From: Acidimicrobiaceae bacterium
GTDB taxonomy: Bacteria > Actinomycetota > Acidimicrobiia > Acidimicrobiales > Aldehydirespiratoraceae
Reading direction: 5' to 3'
Assembly (NCBI GenBank): GCA_018699415.1
Contig: JABIQM010000261.1
Location: 1-36,248 of the forward strand
DNA length: 36,248 nucleotides
In this document: piece by piece, positions 24,871-34,171 of the stretch
Position numbering within the stretch: position 1 is the first letter of the stretch
How the letters are laid out: every line of letters starts with the position of its first letter
The notes under the pieces: model-generated
The model's input: the letters and a program-made list of their open reading frames with translations, nothing else
Databases searched by the model: none
Told to the model about the DNA's origin: nothing
Translations under genes and position numbers: made by a program

Positions 24871-25286
24871 GTGCCAGCCTGCTGGGGCAGTTGTGGATCG
24901 GGTGGGGCAGTCTTTGCCTGCTGAAGCTGTTGGAGTTGCATGGCCGCTGCGGCCTGCTGCTGCGCCATCGATGCCTGAAGGCCTTGCAGGAGACCCTGCA
25001 GCCACCCGACCAATTGAGCCTGGGCGATCCGGATCTCGGCTTCGGAGGGCACGCCTTCGTCGTCGCAGCAGTCGGCGAACTCAGTGAGCTCATCCATAAG
25101 GTCGTCGGAGAGAACCGTTGCCAGCTCCTCCATCGTCTCCTCGTGAATACGGGCGAGGAGACGGCGGCTCTTCTCATCAGTGTCGGCTTGGCGAACCTCG
25201 GCCATCAGCGTCTGCACCATCGTGCCGAGCCGGATGAGTTTGGCGGGATCTGAGATTGCTGGCGGTGAGGTACTGGCGTCGGTCAT
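24861..25286 (-). CDS. bpa: Bacterial proteasome activator (Bpa/PafE, DUF2587)
   Basis: A 141-aa, mostly helical protein that fits the Bpa/PafE family: a ring-forming, ATP-independent activator that opens the actinobacterial 20S proteasome. Family features are the helical core PAKLIRLGTMVQTLMAEVRQ (about residues 14-33), SRRLLARIHEETMEELATVL, LTEFADCCDDEGVPSEAEIR and LVGWLQGLLQGLQA, then a Gln-rich stretch. The last four residues are GTYL; the known proteasome-docking tail is GQYL, so Gln is replaced by Thr while Tyr-Leu is kept. ATG 25286 is chosen over an upstream TTG because of the GGAG in front. Its presence implies that the organism has a proteasome, although no prcBA genes are in the window. 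Confidence 0.87.
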   Translation of the reverse strand: MTDASTSPPAISDPAKLIRLGTMVQTLMAEVRQADTDEKSRRLLARIHEETMEELATVLSDDLMDELTEFADCCDDEGVPSEAEIRIAQAQLVGWLQGLLQGLQASMAQQQAAAAMQLQQLQQAKTAPPDPQLPQQAGTYL

Positions 25287-25380
25287 GACTCCAGGCTTGC
25301 ACAAGAATCAGGTGGGCAAGTCGCCGGTACGGGTTCTTGAATTTGAGAGCTGCTGCGTCACCGCCCCGCTTGCTGATTAG

Positions 25381-27399
25381 TCAGTCGGTGTTGAACGACT
25401 GCAACACTGGGAACACAATGGCGCGTTCGAGAGTGGCCAGTTCGTCGGTCTCGGCAGTAAGAGCAACCGTCAGCTCTGGCTCGCCGATGTGAACATACGC
25501 AACCATGTCGGTGCCGATCCGTTCGAGTAGTCGACGCTCCCAGACACCGGCAAAACGATCCGGCGGGTCGGAGGGCACAAAGGGTTCGTCCACGTAGCTC
25601 TCGAGGTACCACGTGAGTTCGCTGCTATTGAATGACCCGTTCCGGACCACCAAGATCGTTGGGTCAAGCCAGTCGTTCTGGCGGTAGTAGCTGTCTTCGT
25701 CCTCAATGAAGTAGGCCTCCCAGTCGGGTACGCGAACATCGACCCATGAGATCTCTTCGCCAGGCTCGACGTCAAAGATGCTATCGACGAAGGCGGGGGC
25801 GCCTTGGTCGGTCATGCGGCCGGCATTGTTGTCGAGTTGAAGAAGAGCGCCGTCTGCGCACCCAGTATCGACCGCGTCACCTGGGCGTTCGATGAACTGT
25901 TGCATTATGTCGACGGCGCAGAGGCTTTCGTCGGCATCATGGCCCCTGTCGGGGAAATGCACGAGGGTGACATTGTCGAGTCGCTCGGCGGTGTTGAAGG
26001 CCCAGCCTGGCGGTGTGATCGGATCCAAGCCACCTGAAAACATCAGCGTCGGGGCGTTCCATGTCGTGGGTTCGTTGGCCACAGCATTTGCGGTGCCTGT
26101 GTCCCATGCAGCGCAGAGTTCGAGCAAGCTGCTGCCGATGAATCCGGGAACGAGGTTGACCCGATCTACAGGGCGGGTCCGGGCGTACGCGTTGGCACGT
26201 TGCTCGGTGGTTGTGAATGGAGCCTCTTCGTTGCATTGGACCGCAACAAAGCCGGCAACATCGGCGATGTCGGTGATCGATGAGGCACCGATCCGGGTAA
26301 GTCGGTCGAGATCGCCATCGCGGAAATCGATCAAGGCGTCGGGAATCATCGCCGCCGCCTCGGCCAGATACAGCAGTGCGTGCAACCCGTTGACAACTTC
26401 GTCATCATCAATGAGCGCTGGGACGTCGAAGTACGGGGACTCGTATTCGAGCGGTGAATCGTTGAATGACGCTATGGCTTCGTCAAGGGCCGTCCAGGGG
26501 TCGCGGAGAGCGGGGCCGCACACAGCATCGGCGGCACACGCGTCGAAAACTGTCTGGAGAGCCGATTCGAAGCTCGAGGGAACCGACCCGATCAGGTTCA
26601 CCTCGGTCGGATAGAAACCGGTGAGGATCGCGGATCTGACCCACTGTGGATGATCACGGAGGATTGTCTGGGCAACCTTTGTTCCGTAGCTCGATGCATG
26701 GATATTGAACTGGTCGATCTTGAGCGCTCGCGCCAACTCGATCGTGTCGTTCGCGTGAGTGACGCTGTTATAGGTGGTGAGGTCGTAGAGAAAGCTGTTG
26801 GAAATATTCTGGCCGCACTCGGCCAGAATATCGAGATACTCGTCCGAGATATCGGCGTGATCTCGGTCTTCAAGGAAGAAGTCCGGGTCGAATTGCCGTG
26901 CGTGGTCACACACTGGGAGTGGGCTTGACTCTCCACCACCGCGCTGGTCGTACACGATCACGTCGCGTCGATCGATGAAGGGAGACACGACCGCTCCGTA
27001 GAAGGAGTGGGCATCGGCTAGGACACTGCCCCCTGGTCCCCCGTGGAGGTAGATCACCGGGTTCGGCTCGGGATTGTCGTTGGATGAACGGAAGCGGGCG
27101 AACGAGAGCCGTACCGGTGTTGGACTATCGTCGGGTCCGGGGAGAGAGACAAAGCCACACTCCACGTCGACCGCGACCAATTGGACCTCGAAGGGACATT
27201 CCGTCGACTGAACCTGGTGGGCCTTGGGTTCCGGCTCGGCTTCGCCTTCCGCCGTGCTTGTTGAGGACGAGACCAAGTTCTCGCGTTGGATCTTGTCGAG
27301 CTCGTATTGAGCCGCTAGTTCCTCGGGAGAAACCCGGGCACAGGTCGCCGCGACGAGGGCAAGAAGCAGTACAAGAGAGCGAGGTGTCACGGATGTCAC
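25381..27399 (-). CDS. TAP-like alpha/beta-hydrolase lipoprotein with C-terminal extension
   Basis: A 672-aa exported hydrolase. The N-terminus has a hydrophobic segment ending in VAATC, so Cys20 is probably lipid-anchored, followed by a Glu-rich linker. The hydrolase domain shows the oxyanion motif YLHGGPGGSV (about residues 117-126), VIVYDQRGGGESSP, the nucleophile Ser237 in HASSYGTK, Asp in FSGGLDPITPPGWA and His in FPDRGHD. Proline iminopeptidase / tripeptidyl aminopeptidase relatives have these. The nucleophile elbow has Ala where Gly is usual. Residues after about 530 form an acidic, Trp/Tyr-rich extension not part of the standard fold; I do not recognise it. Likely a surface peptidase or esterase. 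Confidence 0.82.
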   Translation of the reverse strand: MTSVTPRSLVLLLALVAATCARVSPEELAAQYELDKIQRENLVSSSTSTAEGEAEPEPKAHQVQSTECPFEVQLVAVDVECGFVSLPGPDDSPTPVRLSFARFRSSNDNPEPNPVIYLHGGPGGSVLADAHSFYGAVVSPFIDRRDVIVYDQRGGGESSPLPVCDHARQFDPDFFLEDRDHADISDEYLDILAECGQNISNSFLYDLTTYNSVTHANDTIELARALKIDQFNIHASSYGTKVAQTILRDHPQWVRSAILTGFYPTEVNLIGSVPSSFESALQTVFDACAADAVCGPALRDPWTALDEAIASFNDSPLEYESPYFDVPALIDDDEVVNGLHALLYLAEAAAMIPDALIDFRDGDLDRLTRIGASSITDIADVAGFVAVQCNEEAPFTTTEQRANAYARTRPVDRVNLVPGFIGSSLLELCAAWDTGTANAVANEPTTWNAPTLMFSGGLDPITPPGWAFNTAERLDNVTLVHFPDRGHDADESLCAVDIMQQFIERPGDAVDTGCADGALLQLDNNAGRMTDQGAPAFVDSIFDVEPGEEISWVDVRVPDWEAYFIEDEDSYYRQNDWLDPTILVVRNGSFNSSELTWYLESYVDEPFVPSDPPDRFAGVWERRLLERIGTDMVAYVHIGEPELTVALTAETDELATLERAIVFPVLQSFNTD

Positions 27400-27457
27400 C
27401 CTAAGCCGTCATCCATGACAGACCGGGATCAAGGGGCGGGGTCGGTAGTCTTCGTCG

Positions 27458-29290
27458 GTGCTACGTCGAGATGACCTCCGGAATGTGGCGATGATCGCCC
27501 ACGTTGACCACGGCAAGACCACGCTGGTCGACGCCCTCCTTCGCCAGGCCGGTGCCTTCCGAGAAGGAGCCGCTCTCACCGACCGCGTCATGGATTCCAT
27601 GGACCTGGAACGGGAGAAGGGGATCACGATTCTCGCCAAGAACACCGCCATTCGGTATCAGGGCACCAAGATCAATATTGTTGACACGCCAGGCCACGCC
27701 GACTTTGGTGGCGAGGTTGAACGGGCGCTCACCATGGTCGACGGTGTGGTTCTGTTGGTGGACGCGTCCGAGGGCCCCCTGCCCCAGACCCGGTTCGTGC
27801 TCCGTAAGGCTCTGGAGTTGAATAAACCCGTCGTCCTGGTGATCAATAAGATCGATCGGCCTGACGCTCGGCTCCCCGCAGTCGTCGACGAGGTGTACGA
27901 GTTGTTCCTCGATCTCGATGCCACCGAAGAGCAGATCGAGTTTCCGATCGTTTACACGATCGCGCGCGAAGGTATGGCCACGCTTGATCCCAACGAGCCG
28001 GGCACCGACCTCACCGCGCTTTTCGATGTCCTGTTGGAGTCAATCCCAGCCCCACTGCACGATCCTGAGCATCCAATGCGCGCGTGGGTCACCAACCTCG
28101 ACGCATCGCCCTACGTCGGCCGGCTCGCTATCTGTCGAGTCGAGCATGGCGTCATTCGTAAGGGACAATCGGTTGCCTGGTGTCGCAGTGATGGCACGAT
28201 TACATCAGCCCGCATCAGCACGCTCACCGTCACGGATGCACTCGATCAGGTTGATGTTGAGGAAGCTGGACCCGGCGAGCTGATCGGCATCTCCGGCATC
28301 GAGGAGATCACGATTGGTGACACCCTCGCTGATCCCGAAGACCCTCGACCGTTCCCCGGGATTACGGTGGACGAGCCCACCCTTTCGATGACGATCGGCG
28401 TTAACAGCTCGCCTCTTGCTGGAGCTGACGGCAGCAAGCTGACCGCTCGTCAGATCAAGGCCCGCCTCGATGCCGAACTGGTCGGCAACGTCTCGATTCG
28501 GGTGTTCCCGACCGAGCGTCCCGATGCCTGGGAAGTGCAGGGTCGTGGAGAACTACAGCTCGCCATTCTCGTGGAGACGATGCGCCGTGAGGGCTTTGAG
28601 CTGACGGTTGGCAAGCCGAATGTACTCACCCGCGAGATTGACGGAAAGCTTCATGAGCCGACCGAGCGTCTCACCACCGATGTCCCCGAAGAGCATGTTG
28701 GCGCTGTGACTCAGCTCCTTGGTGCTCGCAAGGCCAAGATGGAAGACATGACGAACCACGGCACTGGCTGGGTTCGCCTCGACTACATCGTTCCGGCCCG
28801 AGCGCTGATCGGTCTTCGCACGGAGTTCCTCACCGAGACTCGCGGCACCGGCCTGATGCACCACGTCTTTGAAGGTTGGACGCCGTGGGTTGGGGAGTTG
28901 CGTGCCCGTTACAACGGTGCGGTTGTTGCCGATCGCACTGGCGATACCACCGGCTACGCCATCGCTTCGATTCAGGAACGCTCAGCGCTTTATCTCGCAC
29001 CGGGCGCAAAGGTCTATGAGGGGATGATCGTCGGCGAGAATGCTCGCGCCGAAGACATGGATGTCAACATCTGCCGCGAGAAGAAGCAGACCAACATTCG
29101 TACCCAGTCGAGTGACGACACGATTCGGCTTACCCCGCCGAAGCTGCTTTCGCTTGAGCAGGCGCTCGAGACCATCGCTGACGATGAGTGCGTCGAGGTC
29201 ACGCCTGGCAACGTGCGGTTGCGAAAGACGGTGCTCAATGCGGGCGACCGAGCGCGCATCGTCAAGAAGTCGAAGCTACCCCGCGAGTAG
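27458..29290 (+). CDS. typA: Translational GTPase TypA/BipA
   Basis: A 610-aa ribosome-binding GTPase that helps ribosome assembly and stress growth. The G domain has [10 protein letters not shown] (about residues 14-23), the switch I region [24 protein letters not shown] (about 74-89) and [11 protein letters not shown] (about 128). Domain II (about 205-300), the EF-G-like domain III and the TypA-specific C-terminal domain ([42 protein letters not shown], each quoted in part) complete it. Length is typical. Start is GTG 27458, divergent from the hydrolase gene with 58 bp between starts. Its stop overlaps the convergent TauE gene by 15 nt. Confidence 0.95.
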   Translation: MLRRDDLRNVAMIAHVDHGKTTLVDALLRQAGAFREGAALTDRVMDSMDLEREKGITILAKNTAIRYQGTKINIVDTPGHADFGGEVERALTMVDGVVLLVDASEGPLPQTRFVLRKALELNKPVVLVINKIDRPDARLPAVVDEVYELFLDLDATEEQIEFPIVYTIAREGMATLDPNEPGTDLTALFDVLLESIPAPLHDPEHPMRAWVTNLDASPYVGRLAICRVEHGVIRKGQSVAWCRSDGTITSARISTLTVTDALDQVDVEEAGPGELIGISGIEEITIGDTLADPEDPRPFPGITVDEPTLSMTIGVNSSPLAGADGSKLTARQIKARLDAELVGNVSIRVFPTERPDAWEVQGRGELQLAILVETMRREGFELTVGKPNVLTREIDGKLHEPTERLTTDVPEEHVGAVTQLLGARKAKMEDMTNHGTGWVRLDYIVPARALIGLRTEFLTETRGTGLMHHVFEGWTPWVGELRARYNGAVVADRTGDTTGYAIASIQERSALYLAPGAKVYEGMIVGENARAEDMDVNICREKKQTNIRTQSSDDTIRLTPPKLLSLEQALETIADDECVEVTPGNVRLRKTVLNAGDRARIVKKSKLPRE

Positions 29291-30031
29291 CAAGGATGCC
29301 CCGGCCACAATGAGGCCGGTGGCCAACCCAATGAGCACCGCCCGTGCGGGAAGACGGCCAGCCAGTCGTGCCCCGAGGGTTGAGCCCACGATCGCGCCGG
29401 TCACCAGCAGCGCAGCGTGGCTCCAGATGACATTTCCGGCGATCGTGTGACCGGTTGCGCCTGCGAAAGATGCCATTGTGGCCGTAGCTGAGGTTGTAGC
29501 GGCCGCCCGATGTGGCCGGAGTTTCTGGACGCTGGTGAGTTGGGGGACAGTCAGCAGACCGCCGCCAACTGCGAAGGTGCCCGACAAGGCGCCGACCCCG
29601 ACGCCGCCGGTCATGAGGCGGCATCGGCGAGGCTTGGGGATTTCCTGGTCGTCAGCGGTGGTGTGTGGGGCCAGCATGACAAAGATCGCTAGGGCGATCA
29701 GCACGAATCCGAGCGCGGAGGTGAACAGTTCGGCATCAATACGATCCGCCACAAACCATGCGCACAGCAATGCGGTGGGTACCGAGCCCGCGGCGAACCA
29801 TCCGGCCGCGCCCCGATGGACCAGTCTGGCACGGTCGTAGTTGATGGCCCCCGTGAACCCAATAGCGACCAAGGTGACTGTGCCGGTGCCAACTGCCTGC
29901 ACACCGTTCATGTCGAAGAGTAGAACGAGCCCAGGAATCAGGATGAAGCCGCCGCCCGCTCCGATCACCGTGCCATAGGTGCTGACAACGAGGGCGAAAC
30001 TGATCAGGCCAACAGTCGTGGCGGCGTCCAC
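29276..30031 (-). CDS. TauE/SafE-family sulfite/anion exporter-like permease
   Basis: A 251-aa protein with about eight hydrophobic segments, grouped in two repeats. The first repeat has [20 protein letters not shown] (about residues 19-38) and the second has [20 protein letters not shown], the doubled glycine-rich motif of TauE/SafE (DUF81). Members export sulfite, sulfoacetate or similar anions; the real substrate here is unknown. GTG at 30031 is chosen because the longer reading (to 30112) would run into the RDD gene; the RDD stop lies 10 nt upstream, so the two are probably co-transcribed. Confidence 0.85.
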   Translation of the reverse strand: MDAATTVGLISFALVVSTYGTVIGAGGGFILIPGLVLLFDMNGVQAVGTGTVTLVAIGFTGAINYDRARLVHRGAAGWFAAGSVPTALLCAWFVADRIDAELFTSALGFVLIALAIFVMLAPHTTADDQEIPKPRRCRLMTGGVGVGALSGTFAVGGGLLTVPQLTSVQKLRPHRAAATTSATATMASFAGATGHTIAGNVIWSHAALLVTGAIVGSTLGARLAGRLPARAVLIGLATGLIVAGASLLLAG

Positions 30032-30041
30032 TCTTGGGCAG

Positions 30042-30653
30042 TTACAGCTTGTTGGCGTAGACCACGCGGGTACCAGCAAGGCGGTCGTATGCCGAACGGC
30101 GCTCGCTGTCACCCGAAACCCAGATCAGGCTCATGATTACAAAGCCAAGACTGACCAATTGTCCAATGAGAGGGATAATACCAATCAGTCCAGGGATGTT
30201 CCGGATGATTGCCTTGGAGCCGCCCGGCGGGGTCGTGACCCCATCCTCCATGGTGATCCGAAGCCCCAGCATGAGTTTGCCGGGGGTCGCTCCCTTGGTG
30301 GCAATCATGGTGATGTAGACGGCGAGAATCACAATGATCGAGATGACGGTTTCGACGCCTCCACCGTTGATCTCAAAGCCACTGTCGCTTGTATTGGTAT
30401 TGCCGAATACCGCGATGGCGACGAAGAAAATGATGATCGACAAGAGTCCGTCGATGAGAGCGGCGCCGATTCGCACACCGACGGTGGCAAATTTGCTGTT
30501 GTCAGTGACCACACTGCTCGCTTCGGGGGGTGCAGGCATGGGATCGCCTAGCCATTGGCTGCCGTCCCACTGCCGGACGGTGCCGGGCGGGTCGCCTGCT
30601 GCGTAGTAGTAACCGGGAACGGGGTTCTGGCCGGAAGCACCATGATCAGTCAT
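30042..30653 (-). CDS. DUF2510-RDD family membrane protein
   Basis: A 203-aa protein. Near the N-terminus is a DUF2510-type element, PGYYYAAGDPPGTVRQWDGS (residues 13-32) followed by QW. From about 55 on is an RDD domain: GVRIGAALIDGL with the Arg/Asp pair, a membrane segment, then TKGATPGKLMLGLRI, another typical RDD stretch, and two more hydrophobic segments. It is an integral membrane protein of unknown function; this domain pair is common in actinobacteria. Start ATG at 30653; first gene of a pair with the TauE-like permease. Confidence 0.85.
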   Translation of the reverse strand: MTDHGASGQNPVPGYYYAAGDPPGTVRQWDGSQWLGDPMPAPPEASSVVTDNSKFATVGVRIGAALIDGLLSIIIFFVAIAVFGNTNTSDSGFEINGGGVETVISIIVILAVYITMIATKGATPGKLMLGLRITMEDGVTTPPGGSKAIIRNIPGLIGIIPLIGQLVSLGFVIMSLIWVSGDSERRSAYDRLAGTRVVYANKL

Positions 30654-30840
30654 GGTCGAATGCTAGGCCTTGGGGGGTTTTTTCGCTGGGATCCAAATCT
30701 GGCTTGTTGGCGGTGCCAAGACTCGGGCCCTGGCCCCGGACGAATGTCGCAGTCCGTCAACTTCTGACTCAATCGCTGCAGCGAGAGGCGCGTAGGCGTC
30801 ACACTGAGGCGGAAAAGGAACCCTCAGCCGCTACGGTCGA

Positions 30841-30867
30841 ATGTCGGCCACCCGGGGTGGTCGACAT
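30841..30867 (+). repeat. 12-bp-arm stem-loop just upstream of a ribosome binding site
   Basis: Bases 30841-30852 and 30856-30867 pair along 12 positions (one G-T wobble) around a 3-base loop. The stem ends 8 nt before the GAGGAG ribosome site (30875-30880) of the small charged protein gene. It could be a 5' stabiliser, an RNA regulatory element or a protein-binding dyad. The rest of the 235-bp gap (30654-30888) shows a G6-T6 run near 30672-30684 and a CGCTGCAGCG palindrome near 30773, but no gene. Confidence 0.55.
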
Positions 30868-30888
30868 GCTTGTCGAGGAGATGTGCCT

Positions 30889-31158
30889 ATGGCTACTGGT
30901 CGATCCAGCTTTGCAAAGCGCCAGCGAGACATGGCCAAAAAGGCCAAAGCCGCTGCCAAGCGCGAGAGGAAACTCGAAGACGATGTCGAAGTTGAGGACG
31001 ATGACGAAATCGTCGAAGACACCGGTCCGAAGCTCTCGAACGACGAAATCATGGAAAAGGTTGCCGACCTGCACCGTCGCTACGACGACGGCCAGATGGA
31101 CCTTGATTCCTTTGATGATGAGCGCGCCAATCTGATGGCACAAATCTCCATCGACTAA
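30889..31158 (+). CDS. Small charged protein with SHOCT-like tail
   Basis: An 89-aa protein of unknown function. The first part is strongly basic (SSFAKRQRDMAKKAKAAAKR, residues 4-23), then comes an acidic run of Asp/Glu/Val (about 27-45), then a helical tail, IMEKVADLHRRYDDGQMDLD followed by SFDDERANLM, which resembles a SHOCT (short C-terminal) domain. The basic start recalls small basic proteins that I have seen in many bacteria. ATG 30889 is chosen because of GAGGAG eight bases upstream; an in-frame ATG at 30841 would start in the hairpin. Its stop overlaps the convergent aldo/keto reductase stop. Confidence 0.65.
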   Translation: MATGRSSFAKRQRDMAKKAKAAAKRERKLEDDVEVEDDDEIVEDTGPKLSNDEIMEKVADLHRRYDDGQMDLDSFDDERANLMAQISID

Positions 31159-32039
31159 CGAATCACCTCGAGCGCCTCGCCATCGAACAATGGAAGCATT
31201 CCGAATTCGTCGCGATCGTTCTTGAGCGCATCATCGCTCGGGCAGTCGCCCTTGTGGGCACCGGCCACGTCCAGAGCGACCTGCAACAGGCGGGCGTCGC
31301 TTGAGGTGTTGAGGAAGTAGCGCTCATCGCTGAGCACAAACTCCACTGCCCGCCCAATGGCACTTGGGTCATCGAGTGGCTGATACCAGCTGTACTTTGC
31401 CTGATCCCAGTTGTCCCAGCGCCGGCGGGCGATTGACTTGATGGTCTGGCGGGCCACGCCGTACGTCTCGCAGACCTCGTTCAGCATCGCCACGTCAGCG
31501 GCATAGTCGGCGTTTTGGGCCAGGACGTGGTTCCACGGGAACAGGACCGAGGCGAATGGTGCCTCGGCAAGACTTCGCACGTGCATCTGAGCGATCCGAA
31601 GGCCATGGCCGGTAATGCCGACATGGCGACACAGCCCTTCATCGCGAGCCTTGAAGAGCGCCTCGACAGCACCGCCGGGAGAGAACGCCGTTAGCCATTC
31701 GGCTTCCTCGACGAGATTGTGGAGCTGAATCAGGTCGACATGACGAACCCCGAGTCGATTGAGGCTGACTTCAAGTTCGGCTCGAGCATCGGATGCGGTG
31801 CGCGAGCCTGTCTTGGTGGCGAGAAATACGTCGCTGCGGTGATCGGCGAGGAAGTCGGTGAGGCGCAATTCAGACTCGCCGTATGACGCAGCGGTGTCGA
31901 TGTGGTTGATGCCGTAGTCACGGAGCATTTCGATGGTCGAGTCCGCACGACCCTGAGACATTCCACCGAGCGCTGCGGCACCGAAGATCACCCGGCTGCT
32001 CTGGTGGCCTGTGGTACCGAACGGTTGGGTCGTGATCAT
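31155..32039 (-). CDS. Aldo/keto reductase
   Basis: A 294-aa NADPH-dependent oxidoreductase of the AKR superfamily (TIM barrel). The catalytic tetrad is visible: Asp and Tyr in HIDTAASYGESE (about residues 48 and 53), Lys in VFLATKTGSR (about 75) and His in DLIQLHNL (about 106). The C-terminal part is less typical, with SIARRRWDNWDQAKYSWYQP and the closing FDGEALEVIR. Such proteins often act on sugar or aldehyde substrates; the real one is unknown. It starts 15 nt after the engB stop, so both are likely on one transcript. Confidence 0.88.
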   Translation of the reverse strand: MITTQPFGTTGHQSSRVIFGAAALGGMSQGRADSTIEMLRDYGINHIDTAASYGESELRLTDFLADHRSDVFLATKTGSRTASDARAELEVSLNRLGVRHVDLIQLHNLVEEAEWLTAFSPGGAVEALFKARDEGLCRHVGITGHGLRIAQMHVRSLAEAPFASVLFPWNHVLAQNADYAADVAMLNEVCETYGVARQTIKSIARRRWDNWDQAKYSWYQPLDDPSAIGRAVEFVLSDERYFLNTSSDARLLQVALDVAGAHKGDCPSDDALKNDRDEFGMLPLFDGEALEVIR

Positions 32040-32054
32040 CGTGAGCCTCCGGCG

Positions 32055-32651
32055 TCAGCCTTCGTCGAGTAGGTGCACAATACGGGCTCGAAGCTCGGGA
32101 ATGCCCGTTCCCTTCTCGGCGCTGACCCACAGAATCTCGCTCCGAGCGACACCGAGCGCTTCGACGACCTCGTTTCGTCGTTTCTTGCTCTTGGACGGCC
32201 TGACCTTGTCCAGTTTGGTCGCAACGAACGTGATCGGACGACCGAGTGACCGCAGCCATTCCAGCGTTTGGAGGTCAAGGGCTGTCGGGCCGATGGCCCC
32301 GTCGATCAGTTGAAGCACACCGACAAGGCTCTCGCGTTCTTCGATATAACGGGTCAGAAGATTGGCCCACTTGGCCCGCTCGGCCTTACTGACCTTGGCG
32401 AAGCCATAGCCGGGCAGGTCCATGAGCCAGAGGCCGCTGTCCGCGGGAGCCATCTCGAAGGCGTTCAGTAGGCGGGTTGCTCCAGGGGTTTTGGATGTCT
32501 TGGCGAGCCTCTTGTGATTGGCGAGTGCATTGATGAGTGAGGACTTGCCGACGTTGGAGCGCCCTACCAAGGCGATCTCGGCGCGGGTAAATGGCAACGC
32601 ATCGGCATCGGCATAGCTGCGCAGAAAGGAAAGGGGAAGTGGGCCGGCCAT
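32055..32651 (-). CDS. engB: Ribosome biogenesis GTPase EngB (YihA/YsxC)
   Basis: A 198-aa Era-type GTPase needed for 50S subunit maturation. G1 is ALVGRSNVGKSSLINAL (about residues 27-43), G2 includes the Thr of SKTPGATRLLNAF, G3 is LMDLPGYGFAKVS (about 75-87), G4 is FVATKLDKV and G5 is WVSAEKGTGIPEL. The N-terminal FLRSYADADALP and length are normal for the family. The upstream neighbour is the broken metY; the downstream neighbour is an aldo/keto reductase. Start ATG 32651. Confidence 0.93.
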   Translation of the reverse strand: MAGPLPLSFLRSYADADALPFTRAEIALVGRSNVGKSSLINALANHKRLAKTSKTPGATRLLNAFEMAPADSGLWLMDLPGYGFAKVSKAERAKWANLLTRYIEERESLVGVLQLIDGAIGPTALDLQTLEWLRSLGRPITFVATKLDKVRPSKSKKRRNEVVEALGVARSEILWVSAEKGTGIPELRARIVHLLDEG

Positions 32652-32728
32652 TGTGCTGAGGTTACGGGACAGAACCAGCGTCCATTCGCACAGAGAGCGA
32701 TCGGCGTGGTCAGGAACAGTGAACCCGG

Positions 32729-33990
<1,262 letters not shown>

Positions 33991-34171
33991 CTATCTAACA
34001 ACTCATATTTGGGAAATGTCTGGCCAGTTTCAAAGAGCAGATCAGCCGTCATTTCGACGCCGCGCGGCTTTCGGTTACTGGGCTTGGGATTGAGCTGTTC
34101 GGTTGAATCCAGGCAAGAGTCGTGGCCGGGGGCGTGGCTGCGATCGATTCGCGGGGCAGAGTTGAGGGCGT

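Noticed and set aside
30672-30684. G6-T6 run as a terminator
   Set aside because: No stem precedes the T-run on the plus strand and no plus-strand gene ends just before it.
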